The position numbers were made by a program, and so were the translations under genes. A stretch of DNA of 64,000 nucleotides from positions 31,600 through 95,599 of the forward strand of contig JBBSFH010000013.1 of NCBI GenBank assembly GCA_038238915.1. The letters are read 5' to 3'. The notes beneath the pieces are model-generated. The model did no database searches, was not told the DNA's origin, and worked only from the letters and a program-made list of their open reading frames with translations. Below, one piece after another: positions 26,754 to 34,763 of this stretch (the first letter of the stretch is position 1; each line of letters opens with the position of its first letter). The stretch comes from JAVVHE01 sp038238915. GTDB lineage: Bacteria > Pseudomonadota > Alphaproteobacteria > Sphingomonadales > Sphingomonadaceae.

Positions 26754-27061
26754 TCCACGTGCGCTTCACCTCGGCCGATGGGCTGCGGGTGGTGGAGATC
26801 GAGGCAGCACCGGGCGCGCGCCTGCTCGATGTGGCGCAGGCGGCGGGGCAGCCGCTCGAGGGCACCTGCGGCGGCGCGATGGCGTGCGCGACGTGCCATG
26901 TGGTGCTCGACGCGGCGAGCTATGCGGCGCTGGGCCGCCCGAGCGCGGAGGAGGAGGATATGCTCGATTTCGCGGCGGGATCGCGGCGGGGGAGCAGGCT
27001 GAGCTGCCAGGTGCGGTTGGTGGCGGGCATGGATGTGGTGGAGGTTCGCGTGGTCAACTGA
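26750..27061 (+). CDS. [2Fe-2S] ferredoxin (adrenodoxin type)
   Basis: A 103-residue protein with cluster ligands in CGGAMACATCHV (Cys-x5-Cys-x2-Cys) and a fourth in RLSCQV, in an adrenodoxin/ISC-Fdx-like fold (VRFTSADGLRVVEIEAAPGARLLDVAQ; SAEEEDMLDFA). ISC-type ferredoxins supply electrons for cluster assembly together with a desulfurase; others serve P450 or Rieske oxygenases. The four-base overlap with the second cysteine desulfurase strongly suggests the first role. No IscU, IscA, HscAB or SUF gene is nearby, so the scaffold must be elsewhere. Confidence 0.9.
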   Translation: MIHVRFTSADGLRVVEIEAAPGARLLDVAQAAGQPLEGTCGGAMACATCHVVLDAASYAALGRPSAEEEDMLDFAAGSRRGSRLSCQVRLVAGMDVVEVRVVN

Positions 27062-27133
27062 AGGTTGGTGGGATATCGATGGTTTCGGGCAGTTTTCGCG
27101 GAACCTTTTCGAAAGCGGAATGGTTTGTCGCGG

Positions 27134-28258
27134 ATGCGATCCTGTTTCCTTGTACTTTGTCTGGTGCTGGCGTTCGCGCCAACCGTGTCGAATGCCCAGC
27201 GCGCCGGAGCGCTGATCGACGCCCGGTCCGTTGTCGATACGCCGCCCGGCACCCAAGCCTGGCGGGTCCAGTATTGGACTCTAAGCGATCGCAACCAGCC
27301 AATTCGCGTGACGGGTATGGTCGTCGCGCCGAGAGAGGCCCTGCCTCAAGCGCCGCGCAAGGTGATCGCGTGGGCGCATGGGACCTGGGGCGTGGCCAGC
27401 AAGTGCGCCCTGTCGCCGGGCACATTCTTCAGTGCAACGCCGGGACTGGGTGATGCCATACGGCGCGGTTACACGATCGTTGCCCCCGACTATCCGGGGC
27501 TGGGCAGTCCGATGGCGCATGGTTACCTGGCTGGTATCAGCACGGGGCGATCCGTGCTCGATGCCGTTCGGGCGGCGCGGAGTATTCCGGGTGCGGCAGC
27601 AGGGAGCGAATTTGCGGTGTGGGGCGAATCCCAGGGCGGACATGCCGCCCTGTGGACGGGCCAACTCGCCCGGCGATACGCCCCCGATCTCCGGCTTGTC
27701 GGCGTGGCGGCCGCAGCGCCCACCACCGATCTCGTGCAGAATCTAACCGCAGGAACTGACCCGTCGGTCCGCGCATTCCTGACCGCGTTTGCGGCCTATA
27801 GCTGGTCCGAGCATTTCGGTGCCCCGCTTTCGGGATTGGGCGGGAAGTCCACACAGGGAGTGATTCGACGTCTTGCACAGAACAACTGCGTCGTGCTGGG
27901 CGCAAAGCCGAAGCTGGGAACGGTTCTTGGTGTGATGGTGCTGCGGCGCGACTTGAAGAACGTCGATCTTGGCCGCATTCAGCCGTGGGCACGCATAGCG
28001 AGCGAGAACTCCCCTAGCGCGCGACCTTATGGTGTCCCGTTCCTGATCGCACAGAATCCAGACGATGCGATCGTTGCTGCGAACGTCACGCAGGATTTCG
28101 CCCGCCGCCTGTGCCGCGCTGGTGGAACGGTTCGATATGTATCCATCAGCGGCAAGGGGCACGAGACGAGCGCTGCCGATAGCAAGGATGTTACGCTCGA
28201 CTGGATCGATGCGCGATTTGCGGGTCGTCCTGCTCCAAACAATTGCCAAACTCTTTGA
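27134..28258 (+). CDS. Secretory-lipase-like alpha/beta hydrolase
   Basis: About 374 residues from the ATG at 27134, which opens a signal peptide (SCFLVLCLVLAFAPTVSNAQ). The mature part matches the secretory lipase (LIP) fold: WAHGTWG, YPGLGSPMAHGYL, the nucleophile in WGESQGGHAALW (GxSxG), and a late His in GKGHETSAADS. The family hydrolyses triglyceride or ester substrates and is common in fungi and some bacteria. A probable export signal indicates a periplasmic or secreted enzyme. A downstream small exported gene starts 14 bases later. Base composition is somewhat more AT-rich than the desulfurase block upstream. Confidence 0.83.
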   Translation: MRSCFLVLCLVLAFAPTVSNAQRAGALIDARSVVDTPPGTQAWRVQYWTLSDRNQPIRVTGMVVAPREALPQAPRKVIAWAHGTWGVASKCALSPGTFFSATPGLGDAIRRGYTIVAPDYPGLGSPMAHGYLAGISTGRSVLDAVRAARSIPGAAAGSEFAVWGESQGGHAALWTGQLARRYAPDLRLVGVAAAAPTTDLVQNLTAGTDPSVRAFLTAFAAYSWSEHFGAPLSGLGGKSTQGVIRRLAQNNCVVLGAKPKLGTVLGVMVLRRDLKNVDLGRIQPWARIASENSPSARPYGVPFLIAQNPDDAIVAANVTQDFARRLCRAGGTVRYVSISGKGHETSAADSKDVTLDWIDARFAGRPAPNNCQTL

Positions 28259-28271
28259 TGGGAGAAATGCA

Positions 28272-28580
28272 GTGCGGAAGTCGCTCGCGTTTACACTGTG
28301 GGTTTTTGCGACGACAGCATCAGCGTCGACACCTGCAGCATGGGATCAGATGAACACGCGCGTCAATCGCGCATGCATTGCAATGTCCGGACTGGCGCGT
28401 CCCGAGTTGCTTGCTCGCAAAATCAGCTTTTCGGACACGATCGGTACCGAGGTTCGCATGATGAGGGGCGCAGACAAGCGTGGGCGCATGAAACGTCTCC
28501 TGTGCGCCTATAACCGCTCGACTGGCCGAACCGAGGTCCAGGAAGCTGACGTCTGGACCGGGCCCGTTATCAGGCCTTAG
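28272..28580 (+). CDS. Small exported protein of unknown function
   Basis: A 102-residue product starting at GTG 28272, with GGGAGA nine bases upstream and a signal peptide MRKSLAFTLWVFATTASAS. Earlier in-frame starts would lie inside the lipase gene and have no signal peptide. The mature part has two cysteines (NRACIAMSG and RLLCAYNRS) and a basic middle, ending TGRTEVQEADVWTGPVI. The end (CAYNRSTGRTEVQEA) looks like a small beta strand unit seen in many sphingomonad exported proteins. No function is known. It is probably co-transcribed with the lipase-like gene 13 bases upstream. Confidence 0.65.
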   Translation: MRKSLAFTLWVFATTASASTPAAWDQMNTRVNRACIAMSGLARPELLARKISFSDTIGTEVRMMRGADKRGRMKRLLCAYNRSTGRTEVQEADVWTGPVIRP

Positions 28581-28640
28581 TGCGGCAGTCTCACTCGTCT
28601 GCATGTTGATGGGGCGAGGTGTGCTTCCGATTTTCGGTCG

Positions 28641-30029
28641 TCAGCCGCCAATCGCCGCCTCCACCGCGCTCACTGTCCGCGCGACGTCCGCCTCGGTCGT
28701 CCGCCAGTTGACCACGCTGATCCGCATCGCGCGCCGTCCACGCTCGCTCACCCCGCCGAAGAACACCTCGCCGCCTGCGTTGATCGCGGCGATCACCGCA
28801 TCGGTGCGATCGAGGTCGCTGCGGCCCGAGGGATCGGGGAAGCACACCAGCGCCTGGTTCAGCACCGGTGCGGCGATCAGCTCAGCCCCCGGCAGCGCGG
28901 CGATGCCGTGGGCGAGTGCAGCGGCGCGCGTGCAGCAGCGTTCGATCAGATCGGCGACGCCGTCGCGGCCCAGTTCGCGCAGCGCCGCCCACACCGCGAA
29001 ACCGCGCGCGCGCCTGCTCCACTCGGGGTTCCAGTCGATCGCATCGCGGCCGTGGTCCGAAGGTGCGAAATAGCTGGCGCGCACCGTCATCGCGGCGCGG
29101 TGCGCGGCAGCCTCCGCGACCACCGCGACGCCGCAATCGAACGGCGTATTCAGCCACTTATGCGCGTCGGTCGCCCAGCTGTCCGCGCGCTCGATGCCGG
29201 CGGTCAGGTGCGCGCGCGTGGGGGCGGCGCGTGCCCACAGGCCGAACGCGCCATCGATATGGACCCACGCGCCCGCCGCGTGCGCGAGATCGATCAGTTC
29301 GGGGAAAGGATCGAACGCGCCGAGGTTGAGATCACCCGCATTGAGCGAGAGGATGGTGGGCGCGTCCGATTTGGCAAGCGCGGCGGTGAGCGTGGCGGGC
29401 GTGAGGCAGCCATTCGCGTCCGCATCCAGCGCCACCAGCGCGCGACTGCCGATGCCGAGGAAGCGCAGCGCGCGATCGATCGAGGTGTGGCGCTGCGAGG
29501 TGGCGAGCACGCGGATCGGTGGCGCACCCGCAAGCCCGTCCGCCTCCACATCCCAGCCGCGGCGCGCGAGCAGCGCGTGGCGCGCGGCGGCGAGGCAGGT
29601 CATGTGCGCCATCTGGCAGCCGGTTACCAGCGCGAAGGAGGCGGTGCGGGGCAGACCGAGCAGTTCGAGCAGCCACGCGCCCGCGATTTCCTCGGCTACC
29701 GCAGCCGAGGGCGAAGTATCGTAGATCGCGCCATTCTGGTCCCAGACGCTGGTCAGCCAGTCGGCGGCGAGCGCGGCGGGGAGCGCGCCGCCGATCACCC
29801 ACGCGAAGAAGCGCCCGGTGGTGGAGCCGAGGTGCCCGCCCTCGGTGCCCGCGACGAGTTCGTCCACTACTTGCGTGGGCGGCGTGCCTGCGTGGGGCAG
29901 TGGCCCACCAAGGCGCGCGCGCATCTGCGCGAGGGTGGCGGTGGTTCCGACCGCTCGGGTATCGAGCGAGTCGAGATAAGCAAGCGCATGGGCGTGCGCT
30001 CTCGCAAGCGGTTCGACGTGATCGGTCAT
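28641..30029 (-). CDS. PLP-dependent decarboxylase (group II, aromatic amino acid decarboxylase-like)
   Basis: A 462-residue enzyme. It has the group II decarboxylase layout: TPPTQVVDELVAGTEGGHLGSTTGRFFAWVIGG, then FALVTGCQMAHMTCLAAARHALL, HTSIDRALRFLGIG, HIDGAFGLWARA and the PLP lysine in ATDAHKWLNTPFDCGV. Such enzymes decarboxylate aromatic amino acids, glutamate or diaminobutyrate; the sequence shows no decisive specificity, and some members are actually aminotransferase-like. It is probably cytosolic. It is monocistronic: the SRP RNA is 120 bases upstream and divergent. Confidence 0.85.
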   Translation of the reverse strand: MTDHVEPLARAHAHALAYLDSLDTRAVGTTATLAQMRARLGGPLPHAGTPPTQVVDELVAGTEGGHLGSTTGRFFAWVIGGALPAALAADWLTSVWDQNGAIYDTSPSAAVAEEIAGAWLLELLGLPRTASFALVTGCQMAHMTCLAAARHALLARRGWDVEADGLAGAPPIRVLATSQRHTSIDRALRFLGIGSRALVALDADANGCLTPATLTAALAKSDAPTILSLNAGDLNLGAFDPFPELIDLAHAAGAWVHIDGAFGLWARAAPTRAHLTAGIERADSWATDAHKWLNTPFDCGVAVVAEAAAHRAAMTVRASYFAPSDHGRDAIDWNPEWSRRARGFAVWAALRELGRDGVADLIERCCTRAAALAHGIAALPGAELIAAPVLNQALVCFPDPSGRSDLDRTDAVIAAINAGGEVFFGGVSERGRRAMRISVVNWRTTEADVARTVSAVEAAIGG

Positions 30030-30114
30030 GGAAATCCCAAGTTGTTCGGGGCGATCTGGCGCGTTCTGCGCGCGCTGGCACTCCGCTGCGTGCGGGCAAA
30101 GTCATGCGGGAGGG

Positions 30115-30145
30115 TTGAGCTTGATCCGCAGCGCGCGCATATAGC
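30115..30145 (+). promoter_or_regulatory. Probable sigma-70 promoter of the SRP RNA
   Basis: TTGAGC (30115-30120) and TATAGC (30140-30145) are separated by 19 bases. The -10 box ends five bases before the first base of the predicted RNA stem at 30150, as expected for a promoter. The same -10 form, TATAGC, is found before coxB. Confidence 0.45.
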
Positions 30146-30149
30146 CATC

Positions 30150-30238
30150 GGGAGTCGGGCGGGCAGGTCGCTCGCGAACCCGGTCAGGTCCGGAAGGAAG
30201 CAGCCGTAACGAACCCGCCCTGGGTCGTCCCGGCTCCC
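30150..30238 (+). ncRNA. ffs: 4.5S signal recognition particle RNA
   Basis: The strand carries the universal SRP domain IV core: GGTCAGGTCCGGAAGGAAGC followed by AGCCGTAAC (30181-30210), containing the symmetric and asymmetric internal loops and the GGAA tetraloop. The 5' arm GGGAGTCGGG (30150-30159) pairs with CCCGGCTCCC (30229-30238), allowing one G-U pair, giving a hairpin of about 89 bases. This is the small bacterial SRP RNA that binds Ffh and directs membrane protein insertion. It lies divergent from the decarboxylase gene and convergent with the S41 peptidase gene, six bases before its stop. The boundaries rest on the outer stem. Confidence 0.93.
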
Positions 30239-30243
30239 ACCCA

Positions 30244-31734
30244 TCATCCCCGCGACGCCAGCGCTAGTGCGGTCGCGCGCACCGGGTCCGCGCCGATCGC
30301 CACATCGTGGGCGGTGCGCCGGACCGCGATGTCGGGCACGATCCCGGCGTCGGGCTGCGGGGTTGCCGGGAAAAAGCCGATCAGCGGAATATCGACTTCG
30401 ATGCCTGTCGCGGGCAGCCGCAGGAACAGGAACGCGCCGCCGTTGATCCCCCGGCGGTTGCCCCCGGTCGGCTCGCCGATCAGCGTTGCCAAACCGCGCT
30501 CCTTCATCGTCTGCGCGAACTGGAAGGTGGCTGAGCTGTTCGCCGCATCGGTGAGTATGATGACTTTACCCGCGAACGGTTTTCCGGCCGGGCGGATCAG
30601 CGTGCGCCCCGAGGCGTCGTCGTCGAAGCGGGTCAGTCGGTAGAAACCCGCCGCATCGGGGCCGATCGCGCCCGCGCCCCAATCGCGGAAACTGTCGTCC
30701 CAGGTATCGACATGGGTAGACAGGTCGACGGGCAGTTTGCGGTAGCGCACGCGCCGTTCGGTGGCCAACTGCGCGACCGGTTCGCGGATCAGCCGCGCGG
30801 TGACGAGATCGCCGCAATCCTGCCCGCCTTCGTTGCCGCGCAGATCGATCACCAGCGCGCGGGTGCCGTCGCTTGCGATGCTGTCGAGCTGTGCGGTGAG
30901 CCACGTTTCCCACGGCCATTTGCTGTTGTAGACGCCCCAGTCAGGCATGGTCAGCCACGCGGTGTGCCCCTCGCGGCGCATCGTCCAGAGCGGCGCATCG
31001 GCGGTCTTGGTCGCGGCGGTAGGGATTTTGGCAGTGCGCTCCTTCGAGGTCATCAGCGGCAGCGTCAGTGCGCGCGCGGTGCCGTCCGGGGCGCGCACAT
31101 TGAGACGCGCTGTGGCGTCGGCTACCAGCGCGGGGAACAGCATCGGCCAGTAGACATCGAACGCTTCCCAGGTGTCTTCGCCATGCACCTCCAGGTTTCG
31201 CACGCGCTTGGCGTCGTTATGCCCGTCGGCGCGCAAGAGCGGCATCAGTGCGGCGAGGATGCGCGCGGCGGGAATGCCTCCGATCGTCAGCACCTCGGTG
31301 CCGGGCGCCAGCACGGCCGATGGCGAGAGATCGCGCAGAACGATCATGTGCCCATCGATCCACGCGAACAGGAACGGCAGTCGATTTCGTCCGGCGAACA
31401 GCGCGGTCTGGATTGCATAGCTCTGGTTGTAGAAATTGGGATAGCTATGCCCGCATCGCACCGCCGACGTGAGCCGGGCGACCGCGACATAAGCCTGCGC
31501 TATCGTGCAGGTGGGTGCGAGCGTGCGCGCGAGATCGTCGAAATGCCCGTCCATCTGCGCGGGCGTGTTGTAACGGTACAGCCCGGGATGGAGCGCGGTG
31601 TAGGCGCGGCGGAGCAGCGCGGCGTCCTCGCCGAATGCGGCGGGTGCGGGTGTCTGCGCCGCCGCTCCGCTCGCGTGCAGCGCGGCGAGCGCTGCGGTTC
31701 CTTTGATCAACTCGCGACGGGACGGGTGGAGCAT
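30244..31734 (-). CDS. S41-family (C-terminal processing-like) peptidase, Tat-like signal
   Basis: About 496 residues from the ATG with complement at 31732-31734. The N-terminus SRRELIKGTAALAALHASGAAAQ has a twin-arginine, hydrophobic core and AxA cleavage site, so export via Tat is likely. The C-terminal part carries S41 features: LVIDLRGNEGGQD, PFAGKVIILTDAANSSATFQFAQTMKERG (nucleophilic Ser in NSSAT) and LIGEPTGGNRRGINGGAFLFLRLP. The N-terminal ~200 residues are a helical cap. Related enzymes cleave periplasmic or secreted peptides. The substrate is unknown. It is convergent with the SRP RNA, its stop six bases past it. Confidence 0.85.
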   Translation of the reverse strand: MLHPSRRELIKGTAALAALHASGAAAQTPAPAAFGEDAALLRRAYTALHPGLYRYNTPAQMDGHFDDLARTLAPTCTIAQAYVAVARLTSAVRCGHSYPNFYNQSYAIQTALFAGRNRLPFLFAWIDGHMIVLRDLSPSAVLAPGTEVLTIGGIPAARILAALMPLLRADGHNDAKRVRNLEVHGEDTWEAFDVYWPMLFPALVADATARLNVRAPDGTARALTLPLMTSKERTAKIPTAATKTADAPLWTMRREGHTAWLTMPDWGVYNSKWPWETWLTAQLDSIASDGTRALVIDLRGNEGGQDCGDLVTARLIREPVAQLATERRVRYRKLPVDLSTHVDTWDDSFRDWGAGAIGPDAAGFYRLTRFDDDASGRTLIRPAGKPFAGKVIILTDAANSSATFQFAQTMKERGLATLIGEPTGGNRRGINGGAFLFLRLPATGIEVDIPLIGFFPATPQPDAGIVPDIAVRRTAHDVAIGADPVRATALALASRG

Positions 31735-31835
31735 CTTCGGCCTCGGCAAGGCAAGCGGGAGTGGCAATAGCACGGCGTGGTCGGCGGCGCGTCCCCGTCG
31801 TTGCCGTTCGCGCGCGGCATTGCTAGTTCTCTAGC

Positions 31836-32216
31836 GTGTCCGAAGCCATAGACCTTGCCGCCGCAGCCGCCGCGCTCGGCGATCTGTGGTCGCCGCGCGT
31901 GGTAGCGAGGACCAATGGCCAACTGGTCAAGGTAGCCAGGCTCAAGGGCGAGTTCGTGTGGCACGATCATGCCGCAGAGGACGAGCTGTTCCTCGTGCTC
32001 GCGGGCGAACTGACGATCCAGTTCGAGGGTCGGCCCGAAGTGCGACTGGGGCCAGGCCAGATGTATGTGGTCCCACGTGGTATCCGGCATAATCCCGTCG
32101 CTGTGGAAGAGTGCCTGATTGCGTTGATCGAACCCGAAAGCACCGCGCACACCGGCGATGTAGTGACCGCGCGTACGCGGACCCTGGCCGAACAGATGGC
32201 GGAATCGCCGCTCTGA
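31836..32216 (+). CDS. Cupin-domain protein
   Basis: A 126-residue single cupin starting at GTG 31836 (MSEAIDLAAAAAALGD). Motif 1 is WHDHAAEDELFLVLAGELTIQF (His-x-His, Glu) and motif 2 is VPRGIRHNPVAVEECLI (His), so a metal site of the usual three-His-one-Glu type is present. The fold is used by sugar isomerases, dioxygenases and sensors; no particular one is indicated. It is likely followed by translation of the GNAT gene, whose frame overlaps its end. The start is divergent from the S41 gene by 100 bases. Confidence 0.82.
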   Translation: MSEAIDLAAAAAALGDLWSPRVVARTNGQLVKVARLKGEFVWHDHAAEDELFLVLAGELTIQFEGRPEVRLGPGQMYVVPRGIRHNPVAVEECLIALIEPESTAHTGDVVTARTRTLAEQMAESPL

Positions 32217-32707
32217 CCCTCGCTATTCGCCCGGCGCGCGCGGGCGATGCGCCGCTGGTTCACGCCATGATCGTGGAACTCGCCGAATATGAGCGGCTCG
32301 CCGACCATGTCGACGCGACCGTTGTCGATGTGAATGCGGCGCTGTTCGGGCTTAACCCGCGCGTGTTTGCCGACATCGCCGAGGTTGGCGGTGTCCCCGT
32401 GGGCATGGCGCTGTGGTTCTACAATTTTTCGACCTTCGTGGGGTGCCACGGCATCTGGCTCGAAGATCTGTTCGTGCGGCCCCACGCGCGCGGTAGCGGT
32501 GCTGGCAAGGCGCTGCTCGCGGGCCTTGCGCGGCGCTGCGTGGATGAGGGGCTAGGCCGCCTCGAATGGTGGGTGCTCGATTGGAATACACCCGCGCTCG
32601 GCTTCTATGCTCGGTTGGGCGCGGAGCCGCAGCGCGACTGGACGGTGCAGCGGATGAGCGGTGCCGCACTGGCCGCGTTGGCCGAGAGCGCGACGACGGG
32701 CGGGTGA
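32111..32707 (+). CDS. GNAT-family N-acetyltransferase (start codon uncertain)
   Basis: The GNAT fold covers LAIRPARAGDAPLVHAMIVELAEYERL, then WLEDLFVRPHARGSGAGKALLAGLARRC (the acetyl-CoA binding V/I-x-x-x-x-R-G-x-G-x-G/A loop) and GFYARLGAEPQRDWTVQRM. The only conventional in-frame start before the domain is ATG 32111, which lies 106 bases inside the cupin gene; its ~35 extra residues are low in structure. A CTG at 32213 (TTCTGA overlap) would be the natural domain start but is rare as an initiator. Most similar to diamine acetyltransferase-like GNATs (ELAEYERL). The substrate is unknown. The coordinate given keeps the full open frame. Confidence 0.75.
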   Translation: MPDCVDRTRKHRAHRRCSDRAYADPGRTDGGIAALTLAIRPARAGDAPLVHAMIVELAEYERLADHVDATVVDVNAALFGLNPRVFADIAEVGGVPVGMALWFYNFSTFVGCHGIWLEDLFVRPHARGSGAGKALLAGLARRCVDEGLGRLEWWVLDWNTPALGFYARLGAEPQRDWTVQRMSGAALAALAESATTGG

Positions 32708-32738
32708 CGGCGCGGCCGGGGCGCGCTACGTTCCGCAT

Positions 32739-34373
32739 GTGAGCACAACTCCCTACCGCGTCCTCGCCCGCAAATATCGCCCGCAGCGCTTCGATCAGCT
32801 GATCGGGCAGGAGGCGGTGGTGCGCACGCTCGCCAATGCGATCGAAAGCGGGCGGCTGGCACACGCGTGGCTGCTGACGGGCGTGCGCGGCGTCGGCAAG
32901 ACCACCACCGCGCGGCTGATCGCCAAGGCGCTCAACTGCATCGGGCCGGACGGTGCCGGCGGCCCGACGATCACTCCGTGCGACGCGTGCGAACCGTGCC
33001 GCGCAATCGCCGAGGGGCGGTTTATCGATGTGCTGGAGATGGATGCGGCGTCCAACACCGGCGTCGATAAGATGCGCGAACTGCTCGACGGCGTGCCCTA
33101 TGGCGCGGTCTCGGCGCGGTTCAAGATTTATGTGGTGGACGAGGTCCACATGCTTTCGACGAGCAGTTTTAATGCGTTGCTGAAGACGCTTGAGGAACCC
33201 CCCTCACATGTGAAGTTCATCTTCGCCACCACCGAGGTGGGGAAGCTGCCCGTAACCATCCTCTCGCGTTGCCAGCGCTTCGATCTGCGGCGCATCCCCT
33301 CCGAGAAGCTCGCTGCGCATTACGCTTATGTGTGTAAGGCCGAAGGTGTGGCAGCCGAGTCCGAGGCGCTGGCGCTGATCGCGCGCGCGGCGGAGGGTTC
33401 GGCGCGCGACGGGCTATCGCTGCTGGACCAGGCGATTGCACACGGCGGCGGCGCGGTCACGGCCGCAGCGGTGCAGGACATGCTCGGCATGGCGGATCGC
33501 GGCCGCGTGCGCGCGCTGCTGGGGGATGTGCTCGTGGCGGACGCGGGCAAGGTGCTGGCGGACATGGCGGCGCTGAACGATCTCGGAGCCGATCCGGCGG
33601 GTGTGCTGAAGGAGATGCTCGATCTGGTGCACGGCACCGCGCGCGTGGCGGCCGGTGCGGGCGCGGATGCGGGGCGCGCGCACGAGGAGCAGGCGGCGAT
33701 CGCGGCTTGGGCGGCTGCGCTGGGGGCAGGGGCGCTACATCGGCTGTGGCAGCTGCTGCTGAAGGGCTACGCGGAGGTGCAGACCGCGCCCTTGCCGTGG
33801 GAAGCGGCCGAGATGGCGCTGCTGCGCATGGTCCACGCGGCGGGGTTGCCCGATCCGGGTGCGCTGCTGCGGCGACTGGAGGGGGCGTCCGATGCCGAGG
33901 TCGCGCGCCCGGCTGGCCGCGACGCCGACCCCGCGCCGCGCGCGTCCGCTGCCGAGGTCGTATTGCTGCCGCGGGCCGCACCCGAGCCTGCCGTATTTGA
34001 TGCGCCCGCCGATTTCGCCGGGTTGGTCGCGCTGTTCGAGGAGAAGCGCGAGGCGGGACTGGCACTGTGTCTTCACGATCAGGTGCGCCCGGTGCGCTAT
34101 GCGCCGCCGCTGATCGAACTCGAGGCGGTGGGCGATCTGCCGCGCGATTTCGCGCCTCGCCTCGCCCGTTGCCTCGATGCGTGGACCTCGGCGCGTTGGA
34201 CGATCGTGTTCGCCAAAGAGGGCGGCCAGCCCTCGCTGCGCGAACGCGACGAAGCCGCGCGCGCGGCGGTGCTCGCCGAGCCGACCGTCGCCGCACTGCT
34301 CGCGGCGTTTCCCGGAGCCGAGCTGATCGACTATGGACCGGGCGAGCCGACGCGAGAGGATATGCGCGCATGA
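32739..34373 (+). CDS. dnaX: DNA polymerase III subunits gamma and tau
   Basis: About 544 residues from GTG 32739, matching the normal MSTTPYRVLARKYRPQRFDQLIGQEAVVRTL start. AAA+ clamp-loader core: Walker A GVRGVGKTTTARLIAKAL, zinc-binding CDACEPC, Walker B YVVDEVHMLS, sensor LEEPPSHVKFIFATTEV and LSRCQRFDLRRI. The C-terminal ~250 residues form the tau-specific part, rich in Ala/Glu, which binds polymerase and helicase. No slippery A6/T6 frameshift heptamer stands out, so gamma may come from another means or not exist. The stop overlaps the ybaB start (ATGA). Confidence 0.95.
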   Translation: MSTTPYRVLARKYRPQRFDQLIGQEAVVRTLANAIESGRLAHAWLLTGVRGVGKTTTARLIAKALNCIGPDGAGGPTITPCDACEPCRAIAEGRFIDVLEMDAASNTGVDKMRELLDGVPYGAVSARFKIYVVDEVHMLSTSSFNALLKTLEEPPSHVKFIFATTEVGKLPVTILSRCQRFDLRRIPSEKLAAHYAYVCKAEGVAAESEALALIARAAEGSARDGLSLLDQAIAHGGGAVTAAAVQDMLGMADRGRVRALLGDVLVADAGKVLADMAALNDLGADPAGVLKEMLDLVHGTARVAAGAGADAGRAHEEQAAIAAWAAALGAGALHRLWQLLLKGYAEVQTAPLPWEAAEMALLRMVHAAGLPDPGALLRRLEGASDAEVARPAGRDADPAPRASAAEVVLLPRAAPEPAVFDAPADFAGLVALFEEKREAGLALCLHDQVRPVRYAPPLIELEAVGDLPRDFAPRLARCLDAWTSARWTIVFAKEGGQPSLRERDEAARAAVLAEPTVAALLAAFPGAELIDYGPGEPTREDMRA

Positions 34374-34690
34374 ACATGGACGAAATCTTGAAGGCCGCGA
34401 GCGAGATGCAGGCAAAGCTGGCGCAGGCGCAGGACAAACTGGACGAGATCGAAGTGGAGGGTGCCTCGGGCGGTGGCCTGGTGCGCGTGAAGGCGAGTGC
34501 CAAGGGGCGGATCATCTCGCTCTATTTGGAGCCCTTGCTGATCGATCCTGCGGGCAAGGAAATGCTCGAAGACCTGATCGTCGCCGCGTTCAACGATGCG
34601 CGCGCGAAGGCGGACGCGGCGAGCGGGGCGGAAATGGGCAAGTTGACCGCCGGGCTGCCGATGCCGCCCGGCTTCAAGCTGCCGTTTTAG
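34370..34690 (+). CDS. ybaB: Nucleoid-associated protein YbaB/EbfC family
   Basis: A 106-residue protein. MNMDEILKAASEMQAKLAQAQDKLDEIEVEGASGGGLVRVKASAKGRI is the family hallmark of an N-terminal helix followed by a beta sheet, with LIVAAFNDARAKADAASGAEMGKLTAGLPMPPGF at the C-terminus. It binds DNA as a dimer and is nearly always next to dnaX in bacteria, as here (four-base overlap). Recombination protein recR, the common third gene, does not follow; the next gene is an unrelated lipoprotein 73 bases later. Confidence 0.95.
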   Translation: MNMDEILKAASEMQAKLAQAQDKLDEIEVEGASGGGLVRVKASAKGRIISLYLEPLLIDPAGKEMLEDLIVAAFNDARAKADAASGAEMGKLTAGLPMPPGFKLPF

Positions 34691-34763
34691 GATTTGTTTT
34701 TCACCGAGCGCTGATCCATTCTCGATCCGAGGCGATTGGTCTTGGGAGCCTGTCGAGGGGTTC

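Noticed and set aside
32900..33060. Possible frameshift heptamer in dnaX for production of gamma.
   Set aside because: No run of six A or T with a following stem was seen anywhere in the gene.
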